Source: Oscillospiraceae bacterium
GTDB lineage: Bacteria; Bacillota; Clostridia; Oscillospirales; Oscillospiraceae
NCBI GenBank assembly: GCA_017420125.1
Contig: JAFOJR010000172.1
Span: forward strand, 1-7,037
Direction of reading: 5' to 3'
Length of the DNA stretch: 7,037 nucleotides
This document shows, in pieces, positions 1-5,472 of the stretch. The position numbers and the translations under genes were made by a program. Below the pieces are notes generated by a model that ran no database searches, was not told where the DNA came from, and saw only the letters and a program-made list of their open reading frames with translations. Each line of letters begins with the position of its first letter. The first letter of the stretch is position 1.

Positions 1-243
1 CCCAATGTCATCTGCACACGTGCACAGGCAGTCTGCTTCCTGCACCGCCTCGAGGGAAGCGAGAAGGTATCCGCTGAAAACATCTTTACCGATGTTAAAG
101 AGGGGACTTACTACTACGATGCAGTGCTTTGGGCGGTCAAGAACGAGATCACCAACGGCACAAGTGCAACGACCTTCTCTCCCGATATGGTCTGCACCCG
201 CGGGCAGATTGTAACCTTAATCTATCGCGATATGGCAAAATAA
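1..243 (+). CDS. SLH-domain surface protein, C-terminal fragment
   Basis: This is the last 80 codons of an open frame that enters from the left edge, read in frame 1 and ending at TAA 241-243. Residues 4-18 (ICTRAQAVCFLHRLE) are the end of one S-layer-homology repeat. Residues 29-76 form a complete last repeat: it starts FTDV, has YYYDAVLWAVKNEITNG in the middle, then FSPD (59-62) and CTRGQIVTLIYR (65-76). SLH domains in Firmicutes anchor exported proteins to pyruvylated secondary cell-wall polymers, so the whole protein is probably exported and wall-bound. Its enzymatic or structural part lies outside the window, so the function cannot be named. The repeat closes only four residues before the stop, which is usual for C-terminal SLH arrays. 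The SLH assignment is firm; everything about the rest of the protein is unknown. Confidence 0.88.
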   Translation, partial: PNVICTRAQAVCFLHRLEGSEKVSAENIFTDVKEGTYYYDAVLWAVKNEITNGTSATTFSPDMVCTRGQIVTLIYRDMAK

Positions 244-258
244 ATGACCTGTAACAAA

Positions 259-287
259 GAGGGGCAGACCGAAGCGGTCCGCCCCTC
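259..287 (+). terminator. GC-rich hairpin after the SLH gene, probable terminator
   Basis: The arms 259-271 and 275-287 pair over 13 positions with a single A/C mismatch around a 3-base loop, starting 15 bases after the SLH stop codon. The stem is strong, but no T run follows directly; the nearest T run is at 308-313. It fits a transcript end for the SLH gene, though it is not a classical intrinsic terminator. An mRNA-stabilising 3' hairpin is the alternative. Confidence 0.5.
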
Positions 288-419
288 AAGCCATATTGAA
301 ACGTTCATTTTTTCCCATAGAGTATGCGCGGAAGACAGGCCCTTTTTTCTATTGCTATGAATAAAGGCGGTGGCTATATGAACGGATCCAAAGGGCTTTT
401 CGCTGCTTTCCCGGGATAG

Positions 420-640
420 ATGGTTGAGTTCCCGCGGGACAACAACCTGGCGTGGCTGCGGATGTTTTATGCGTTTCCATGGGAGCTTGTGGAAAACGAC
501 TGAAATTTCTTGATATGCCGGGAAAGATCCGCCGCGCGCGAAATAGTGAGACCCATCGCCCGCTGCTGGAAAGTGACAACGTTTTGGAGCTTGTCCGGGA
601 CAGGGTCAGACCTGCATTTTTACTGATTTATCTTTCGCTA
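420..640 (+). pseudogene. Possible decayed acyltransferase-3 family remnant
   Basis: No intact gene lies between 244 and 696. Reading from ATG 420 gives MVEFPRDNNLAWLRMFYAF, which resembles the N-terminus of acyltransferase-3 membrane proteins (basic residue, NNL, hydrophobic, LR, hydrophobic), until TGA 501-503. The +2 frame overlapping this point continues with RLKFLDMPG from 497 and later NVLELVRDRVRPAFLLIY up to about 631. That is similar to the cytoplasmic loop and next helix of the same family, where an Arg-rich stretch precedes a Pro and a hydrophobic run. The middle part, normally a G-V-P-I-F-F helix, appears to be deleted. The same frame upstream has another ATG at 378 and a TAG at 417-419. 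There is no ribosome binding site before ATG 420. This reading needs one frameshift and one deletion and rests on remembered family consensus, so it is tentative. The alternative is plain intergenic DNA. Confidence 0.33.
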
Positions 641-696
641 TGTGATACAAAAACAACAATCCTCCCACCCAGTCTCAAAACGAAAGGATCTTTATT

Positions 697-1038
697 ATGA
701 ACAAATCTGAACTTATTACAGCGATTTCTAACGCCACCAGTTTGAGTAAAAAAGACGCGTCCGCTGCGCTTGATGCCATGTTATCTACTATCATGGCTGA
801 GGTTGCCGCCGGGAATAAGGTTTCCCTCCTCGGGTTCGGAACGTTTGAGAAGAGACACCGTGAGGCCAGGATCGGCCGCAATCCTCGTACCGGCGAGGCT
901 ACGGAAATCCCTGAGAGTGACGTGCCTGCGTTCAAAGCAGGGAAGGGATTTAAGGACAAGGTGAATCCGCCTGCTCCCCCTAAGAAGGCGGCAAAAAAAC
1001 CGGCCAAGAAAAAACAGACAAAGGGAAAAAAGAAATAA
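697..1038 (+). CDS. HU-family DNA-binding protein with lysine-rich tail
   Basis: Small nucleoid protein of the HU/IHF family, expected to act as a dimer that bends DNA without strong sequence preference. Residues 1-90 follow HU almost position by position: MNKSELI at the start, the GFGTF turn (46-50), the arm motif GRNPRTGEATEIP (60-72) with the intercalating Pro63, and PAFKAGKGFKDKVN (77-90). HU normally ends near residue 90. Here residues 91-113 add PPAPP and then a stretch with 11 lysines in the last 18 residues plus Ala, Pro and Gly, like the basic tails of histone-H1-like bacterial proteins. The start is set by AAAGGA at 683-688, eight bases before the ATG. The gene stands alone: the remnant upstream is not coding, and a terminator follows at 1114-1138. 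I could not identify its promoter with confidence. The family call is very sure. A DNA-compacting role for the tail is inference from its charge. Confidence 0.96.
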   Translation: MNKSELITAISNATSLSKKDASAALDAMLSTIMAEVAAGNKVSLLGFGTFEKRHREARIGRNPRTGEATEIPESDVPAFKAGKGFKDKVNPPAPPKKAAKKPAKKKQTKGKKK

Positions 1039-1113
1039 ATGAGCAGATGGCAGCATCTCAAATCCTGTGAAAACCCACATAACAGCAGCAAAAAAGCGAA
1101 AAGCATTTTTTCG

Positions 1114-1138
1114 GAAGGCGGCTCAGACCGCCTTCTTT
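1114..1138 (+). terminator. Intrinsic terminator after the HU gene
   Basis: A perfect 8-bp GC-rich stem (1114-1121 with 1128-1135) with a 6-base loop is followed by TTTCCTT. It lies about 75 bases after the HU stop codon and is the best transcript end for that gene. Confidence 0.75.
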
Positions 1139-1193
1139 CCTTAACGACAGCCAGTCAGGCGTACTGTTCGGTTGTTTAGCCATAACGCCGCCA

Positions 1194-1227
1194 AAAGGCA
1201 CCAAAAACTTTTGTTTTTGGTGCCTTT
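1194..1227. terminator. Perfect 15-bp hairpin, second terminator-like element
   Basis: Arms 1194-1208 and 1213-1227 are perfect complements around a TTTT loop, and the right arm ends in TTT followed by GTTTCT. The A-rich left foot and T-rich right foot make it look like an intrinsic terminator on either strand. It sits between the HU terminator and the acyltransferase promoter, so it may insulate that promoter from readthrough. A protein-binding operator is possible but nothing supports it further. Confidence 0.6.
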
Positions 1228-1247
1228 GTTTCTCTGTGTTGTGCCGT

Positions 1248-1276
1248 TTGACAACGATCTGGTTTTATCTTACAAT
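1248..1276 (+). promoter_or_regulatory. Sigma-A promoter of the acyltransferase gene
   Basis: TTGACA at 1248-1253 (perfect -35), a 17-base spacer, and TACAAT at 1271-1276 (one mismatch from TATAAT). The expected start of transcription is near 1283, giving a leader of about 20 bases that contains the ribosome binding site at 1285-1293. The placement rules out translation from a GTG at 1236, which would lie upstream of the transcript. Confidence 0.87.
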
Positions 1277-1301
1277 GCTAAGACAAAGGAGGGATGCTTT
1301 A

Positions 1302-2351
1302 ATGAGGCGTGATCTGCAAAAGAATACGGAAATTCGTTATCTCCATATGTTGCGCTGCATAGCGATATTTCTTGTAATCGCACTGCATTGTGTTGCACCT
1401 TATCTTACAGGCAAGCAAATTGCTTTCGGTTCAAAAACGTGGCTGGCCTGTGATATCATTAACAGCGCGGGAAGAATGGGTGTGCCGATCTTTTTTATGA
1501 TCAGCGGTTTTTTACTGCTTTCTGATGAGCGGACGCTTGATATAAAAAATTTTTACAAAAAACGTATGAAAAGGATTTTCATCCCGTTTTTATGCTGGGA
1601 TATCATATACTTTATCACCAACGCAATCTTTCATCATCAACCGCTGGAGATTGGGAAATTTTTTTCCGAGCTGCTGGTGCAGGGCAGCAAATATCATCTC
1701 TGGTTTCTCTATCAGATTATGGGAATCTATCTGCTGCTACCCTTTCTCAAAAGGCTTTTGGATCGCTGCAAACCACGGGAGCAGGTTTTGTTTTTTGCCA
1801 TTGTTCTGTTTCAGCCAACAATCCTGCTCTTTATCAACACAATCCAGCCGGCGGTACGTATTGCGCCGTTTGGGCCTCTGGTAGAAGGCTATGTGGGTTT
1901 CTTTCTCTTTGGGTATCTTTTGGGAACGTACCAGGTTACTCCGCGATGGAGACGGGTGATTTATTGCGCCGGCATCGTCGGTTTTCTGCTCAATATTGTC
2001 GGAAATTTCTGTTTTTCGTCGCCGCAGCAAATCAATTTCGGATATTCCATAACACATTATTTGACGGCCGGTGCTTTATTCTTGTGGTTCAAAGAGCATT
2101 TCCGGACGTCGCCCTCCACTTCGTTTCAAAACGGTATTTATCGCGGTGCACGATGGATATCAAAATTATCTTTTGGAATTTACCTTTCTCATGTTCTGAT
2201 TCTGGAACATTTTGCTGTCTTTTTAAGCAATATTTTATCCCTCAGTCCGGCTTCCAGTATTGTGTTTTCCTTTTTTGCCACCTCTGTTTTGAGCACGCTG
2301 CTGATCTTTCTATTATCCAAATGCAAACCGCTTCGGACGATATTTCTTTAA
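1302..2351 (+). CDS. Membrane acyltransferase, acyltransferase-3 (OafA/WecH-like) family
   Basis: A 349-residue polytopic membrane protein of the acyltransferase-3 family, whose members move acetyl or other acyl groups from the cytoplasmic side onto surface sugars, peptidoglycan or other envelope molecules. Visible marks are MLRCIAIFLVIALHC (16-30) with the family's conserved His29 in the first helix, GVPIFFMISGFLLL (60-73), then the basic loop KNFYKKRMKRIFIPF (82-96). HLWFLYQIMGIYLLLPFLK follows at 132-150, and SFGIYLSHVLILEHF at 290-304 near the end. About ten hydrophobic stretches are visible, and the length matches the family. The start is ATG 1302 because AAAGGAGGG at 1285-1293 sits eight bases before it and the promoter ends at 1276. 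Base composition is AT-richer than the molybdenum genes: 44% G+C in 180 hand-counted bases against 62% in 60, which hints at a separate origin. The acceptor substrate cannot be read from the sequence, and no glycan genes are adjacent. Confidence 0.9.
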   Translation: MRRDLQKNTEIRYLHMLRCIAIFLVIALHCVAPYLTGKQIAFGSKTWLACDIINSAGRMGVPIFFMISGFLLLSDERTLDIKNFYKKRMKRIFIPFLCWDIIYFITNAIFHHQPLEIGKFFSELLVQGSKYHLWFLYQIMGIYLLLPFLKRLLDRCKPREQVLFFAIVLFQPTILLFINTIQPAVRIAPFGPLVEGYVGFFLFGYLLGTYQVTPRWRRVIYCAGIVGFLLNIVGNFCFSSPQQINFGYSITHYLTAGALFLWFKEHFRTSPSTSFQNGIYRGARWISKLSFGIYLSHVLILEHFAVFLSNILSLSPASSIVFSFFATSVLSTLLIFLLSKCKPLRTIFL

Positions 2352-2390
2352 TTCGAAAGCAAGAATATATGAAATAAAATAAAGCTCTTA

Positions 2391-2458
2391 AAACTTGGTA
2401 TAAAAGCCAGACCAAAATTCTTTTTTCGATTTTGCGCAACTTTTATACCAGGTTTTTT
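2391..2458 (+). terminator. Long-looped intrinsic terminator after the acyltransferase
   Basis: Arms 2391-2406 and 2440-2455 pair over 16 bases with one G-U wobble, enclosing 33 bases that contain a small inner stem (CAAAAT with ATTTTG). A run of six T (2453-2458) ends the structure. It lies 40 bases after the acyltransferase stop codon. The AT-rich stem is less typical than a GC-rich one, but the T run makes a terminator the best reading. Confidence 0.68.
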
Positions 2459-2823
2459 GCGTTCCGGTACTATCTTTATACTTTGAATTGACCGTTTCAA
2501 TAGAGATGCAATATGCAGTGGAGGGGAGTCCCGGTTTTCCATTTGGAAATCTGGAAAAGGGCAAGGACCGGTCAGTGGTTGTCGTTTCATGGCGGATATG
2601 GTAATATAATAGCGATCGTTGCCGTTTGGACATGCCGCTGAGGGCACGCCGGTGGCCTGATGACTTTGTGATGAACATGAGGAGACAATGCGGGAGGGGC
2701 GCCCTCACGGTGTGTTTTGCGATAAAAAGGCGGGAACGGGACACAGATTCGAAGTGTGAGAAATGAGCAGAAAAGCCTGAAATTTGATGAACACACAGAT
2801 ATTTCAAGGATGGAGTTTTTGGT
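2459..2823. other. Unexplained intergenic stretch upstream of the LD-carboxypeptidase
   Basis: About 365 bases with no gene I can support. Frames on both strands are open in part, but their products look like no family I know and none has a convincing ribosome binding site. A perfect TATAAT lies at 2605-2610 without a good -35 at 16-18 bases. TTGACC followed 18 bases later by TATGCA near 2490-2515 is a weaker pair. Either could serve the downstream lipoprotein gene, leaving a leader of 200-300 bases. The short inverted repeat TTTTCCA/TGGAAAA around 2537-2560 is probably chance. Confidence 0.4.
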
Positions 2824-3897
2824 ATGAAGTCAGGAAAAAAGGTCGCATCGATACTGATTGCATTGCTGATTTTTGGCGTTTTAATAACAGGCTGCACGCA
2901 AAGCGGCGAAGAAAACGATTATATTTCAGAAGGCGAGGATACGAAATGCGAGATAACCGGATATCACCAGTATCAGGGCAACAACAGCTCGTATTTCCTG
3001 TCAAAAGGAGATAAAATCGCCGTGATCTCCCCATCTGAGCTGCCGAGCCGCGAACAGGTTGATGCAACGATGAGGGGGCTCAAGGAATGGGGCTTCGTTC
3101 CGGTGGAAGGGAATTATGTCTGCCCGGAGACCCGCACACTTGACGAGCAAATCGAAGATCTTGAATGGGCACTCAGTGATCCCGAGATCAAAGCGATCTT
3201 CTGTGTCAGAGGCGGCTATGCATCGTCAGAGCTGATGGATCGTTTTTCTCTGGACCTGATCAAAAATGCAGATAAACCGATCATAGGCTATAGTGATATC
3301 ACCGTTTATCATTCAGCCTGGACGGCGGCAGGTCTTCCATCGATCCATGCCAGCATGAGTGCCGCATTTATGGATCTTCCAGAGGATTGTGCAGAAGCGG
3401 AGTTTCACATGATAAAGGGTGAAATCCCTTCCTACAGATGTGAGACAAGCACGCCGTGTGTTGACGGGGAAGCAACAGGCGTCCTGATTGGAGGAAATCT
3501 GTCGACTTTTGTTTCGGTGCTCAATACCGGATACGACTGTACCAGGATGGATGAGCCGTATGTCCTGTTTTTGGAAGACGTCGACGATAATATCCGGGAG
3601 ATCCATCGCTACCTTACGATATTGAAACACATGGGTGTTTTGGATCGAGCATCTGCCATTATATTCGGTGAGTGGACAATGCTTCCGGCAAATGATGAGG
3701 CCAACTTCGGCGCAGTAAGAGGCGGAGAGTTTGAATCAATTGCAGATATGATATACAGGGAGTTTCTGGCCGGGACAGACGTTCCCGTGGCATTTGGGTT
3801 TCCTGCCGGACACGGAGAGGTCAATTATCCGCTGCTCATGGGTGAAACGGTACATATCAGCATTTCCGGCGGAAGCTATACCATCGAGTGGGATTGA
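2824..3897 (+). CDS. S66-family LD-carboxypeptidase, predicted lipoprotein
   Basis: A 357-residue serine peptidase of family S66, whose members (LdcA, MccF) cut bonds next to D-amino acids or in related peptides. LdcA removes the terminal D-Ala from muropeptide tetrapeptides. The catalytic triad is readable by comparison with E. coli LdcA (Ser106, Glu200, His270): Ser157 in GYSDIT, Glu251 in VLFLEDVDD, and His330 in GFPAGHGEV. VRGGYASSELMDRF (128-141) and IGGNLS (222-227) are further family motifs. Unlike the cytoplasmic E. coli enzyme, this one begins with a lipoprotein signal: KKVA, a hydrophobic run, and the lipobox ITGC with Cys24. It is therefore probably tethered outside the membrane. 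An acidic linker of about 30 residues follows. Start ATG 2824 is supported by GGAG at 2812-2815, eight bases away, and by the signal peptide beginning right there. It appears monocistronic. The likely job is wall-peptide trimming or recycling at the surface; peptide-antibiotic resistance of the MccF kind is the alternative. Confidence 0.93.
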   Translation: MKSGKKVASILIALLIFGVLITGCTQSGEENDYISEGEDTKCEITGYHQYQGNNSSYFLSKGDKIAVISPSELPSREQVDATMRGLKEWGFVPVEGNYVCPETRTLDEQIEDLEWALSDPEIKAIFCVRGGYASSELMDRFSLDLIKNADKPIIGYSDITVYHSAWTAAGLPSIHASMSAAFMDLPEDCAEAEFHMIKGEIPSYRCETSTPCVDGEATGVLIGGNLSTFVSVLNTGYDCTRMDEPYVLFLEDVDDNIREIHRYLTILKHMGVLDRASAIIFGEWTMLPANDEANFGAVRGGEFESIADMIYREFLAGTDVPVAFGFPAGHGEVNYPLLMGETVHISISGGSYTIEWD

Positions 3898-3995
3898 CAG
3901 TTCTTTCCGGACAGCGGGGGTGATCCCGTGGACGCCGGGCGATGAGATTGTTACGATTTCTTGCATGTTTGGACAAATGACGCCGTTACGGACAG

Positions 3996-4033
3996 AAAAA
4001 AGGCGGGGCGTTCTGCCCTGTCTTTTTCTTTTT
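3996..4033 (+). terminator. Intrinsic terminator of the LD-carboxypeptidase gene
   Basis: Stem 4002-4009 with 4015-4022 (8 bp, two G-U pairs), loop GTTCT. It is preceded by AAAAAA and followed by TTTTTCTTTTT, so the A and T runs can extend the stem. It lies about 100 bases after the upstream stop codon. Confidence 0.85.
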
Positions 4034-4037
4034 CCTA

Positions 4038-4046
4038 TGGTATAAT
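4038..4046 (+). promoter_or_regulatory. Extended -10 promoter of the DNA polymerase gene
   Basis: TGG followed directly by TATAAT (4041-4046) is a perfect extended -10 element. The -35 at 17 bases (CTGTCT, 4018-4023) is poor and lies inside the preceding terminator stem, which is acceptable for an extended -10 promoter. Transcription should start near 4053, leaving a leader of about 70 bases. I found no LexA box of the Firmicute CGAAC-N4-GTTCG type around it, so SOS control is not evident. Confidence 0.75.
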
Positions 4047-4122
4047 GTACCTAAGTCAGCGGAGACATTTTTCATCATCCAGTCCCACAGCGGGGTCTGT
4101 CAGAGGGGAGGGAACATCCGGT

Positions 4123-5379
4123 ATGAACCAGACGGAACGGCTGATTTTCCATGTGGACGTGAACAGTGCGTATCTTTCCTGGGAGGCGGCCAGGCGGGTG
4201 GCGGCAGGCGGCGAAGATTTGCGGCTGATACCATCGGCCATTGGCGGCGATAAAGATAAACGGACAGGGGTTATTTTGGCCAAATCCATTCCGGCAAAAA
4301 AATTTCAAATCAAAACCGGGGAACCGGTTCGGACGGCGCTGCAGAAATGCCCGCAGCTTGTTTTGGCGCGGCCGGATTTTCGATTGTACCACGAATGTTC
4401 CCGCGCATTTGTGGAAATCTGCGGCCGCTATGCCCCTGTGGTGGAGAAATTTTCCATTGATGAATGTTTTTTGGACATGAGCGGCACCGCAGTGCTATAT
4501 CCCGATCCCGCAGCGGCAGCCCGCGCGATAAAAGATGAAATCCGGGATACGTTGCATTTTACGGTAAATATTGGAGTATCCACAAACAAACTGCTGGCCA
4601 AAATGGCCAGCGATTTTGAAAAGCCGGATCGGGTCCACACGCTGTTTCCCGCAGAAATCCCCGCAAAATTGTGGCCTCTGACGGTGAGGGCATTGTTTTC
4701 CGTTGGCCGGGCAACGGCCCAGCGGCTGGAACAGGCCGGCATTTATTCTATCGGCGATCTGGCACAGACGAGATTGCAGCAGGTACAGACTTTGGTAGGG
4801 AAGAAGCTGGGCCGGCAGATTCACAACTATGCCAATGGGATAGACGATTCGCCTGTGCTGGCAGAGCAGGAAAAAGCAAAAGAATACAGTATTTCCACCA
4901 CGCTGGAAGAAGACGTGGTATCTGCAAATCAGGCAAACCCCATTCTTTTGGCTTTGGCGGACGGAGTGTCCGCCAGAATGCGGGCAGACGGGGCAAAGGC
5001 GTTCTGTGTGACGGTTACCATTCGAACCCATACATTCCGTACGCGGTCCCACCAGAAAACCCTGTCAGCGCCGACAGACATCACGACAGAGATTTATGAA
5101 ATAGCGCTGCAACTGTTTGGTGAGCTTTGGGATGGTCATACCCCGCTGCGTCTGCTGGGAATTGCTTTGTCCCAGCTCACGGAGGAACCTTATGAACAAG
5201 TCACTCTGTTTTCTGACGAAAAGCGGGACAAGGCGAGAAAAATCGACCAAACCGTAGACCAAATCCGCTGCCGGTATGGAACGAATACCATCGTCCGGGG
5301 CGGCGCATATGAGATGTCCAGAAAAGTAGGGAAAAAGTATCAGGCCCAGATGGATGGAAAGAAAAAGAAAAAGCCTTAA
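4123..5379 (+). CDS. dinB: Y-family DNA polymerase, DinB/Pol IV type
   Basis: A 418-residue error-prone polymerase for synthesis across damaged template bases. The catalytic acidic residues are in place: Asp12 in FHVDVNSAYLSWEA (9-22), and Asp113-Glu114 in FSIDECFLDMSG (110-121). Tyr17 occupies the steric-gate position that excludes ribonucleotides. The finger motif GVSTNKLLAKMASDFEKPD is at 151-169 and the thumb/helix-hairpin-helix part at about 184-240. The little-finger domain runs from about 252 to 360. Gln359-Phe363 (QVTLF) fits the beta-clamp binding motif, so it should act at the replication fork. The C-terminus is basic and ends in a run of lysines. The frame is open back to 3961, but ATG 4123 is chosen: AGAGGGGAGGG at 4102-4112 precedes it by 10 bases, the promoter lies at 4038-4046, and the family motif begins within 12 residues. 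Many Clostridia carry more than one Y-family polymerase, so the exact subfamily is less sure than the family. Confidence 0.94.
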   Translation: MNQTERLIFHVDVNSAYLSWEAARRVAAGGEDLRLIPSAIGGDKDKRTGVILAKSIPAKKFQIKTGEPVRTALQKCPQLVLARPDFRLYHECSRAFVEICGRYAPVVEKFSIDECFLDMSGTAVLYPDPAAAARAIKDEIRDTLHFTVNIGVSTNKLLAKMASDFEKPDRVHTLFPAEIPAKLWPLTVRALFSVGRATAQRLEQAGIYSIGDLAQTRLQQVQTLVGKKLGRQIHNYANGIDDSPVLAEQEKAKEYSISTTLEEDVVSANQANPILLALADGVSARMRADGAKAFCVTVTIRTHTFRTRSHQKTLSAPTDITTEIYEIALQLFGELWDGHTPLRLLGIALSQLTEEPYEQVTLFSDEKRDKARKIDQTVDQIRCRYGTNTIVRGGAYEMSRKVGKKYQAQMDGKKKKKP

Positions 5380-5413
5380 TTGCATTCCAAAGAGAAGCGG
5401 TTTATAAAAAATA

Positions 5414-5458
5414 AGACCCCCACCACAGAGAGCCGGCTGCTCCCTGCGGTGGGGGTTT
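5414..5458. terminator. Shared bidirectional terminator between converging genes
   Basis: Arms 5414-5424 and 5448-5458 form an 11-bp stem with a core of five C-G pairs and one G-U pair. The 23-base loop contains the palindrome AGCCGGCT. On the - strand the stem is followed by CTTATTTTTTATAAA, a good T-rich tail, so it mainly ends the molybdenum-cofactor operon. On the + strand only TTTG follows, giving weaker termination of the polymerase transcript. Confidence 0.8.
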
Positions 5459-5472
5459 GCGTTGGAAAAGGC

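Noticed and set aside
675..1106. 143-codon open frame on the - strand opposite the HU gene
   Set aside because: It is the mirror of the HU coding frame; its Phe/Leu-rich stretch is simply the complement of the lysine codons in the HU tail.
1236..1301. GTG start for the acyltransferase, 22 residues earlier
   Set aside because: It would begin upstream of the TTGACA/TACAAT promoter and lacks a ribosome binding site. ATG 1302 has AAAGGAGGG at ideal spacing.
1592..2377. 261-codon open frame on the + strand overlapping the acyltransferase in another frame
   Set aside because: A shadow frame: the acyltransferase has continuous family motifs and helices, while this frame shows neither motifs nor a start signal.
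2388..2897. 169-codon open frame on the - strand opposite the intergenic stretch and the start of the LD-carboxypeptidase
   Set aside because: It overlaps the lipoprotein signal sequence and the terminator, shows no recognisable motif, and has no convincing ribosome binding site.
3961..4122. In-frame upstream extension of the polymerase gene, adding 54 residues
   Set aside because: The extension runs through the preceding terminator and the promoter at 4038-4046, resembles no polymerase sequence, and has no ribosome binding site. ATG 4123 has a strong one.
4495..5052. 185-codon open frame on the - strand inside the polymerase gene
   Set aside because: A shadow frame within a gene whose catalytic motifs are all intact; no family resemblance.
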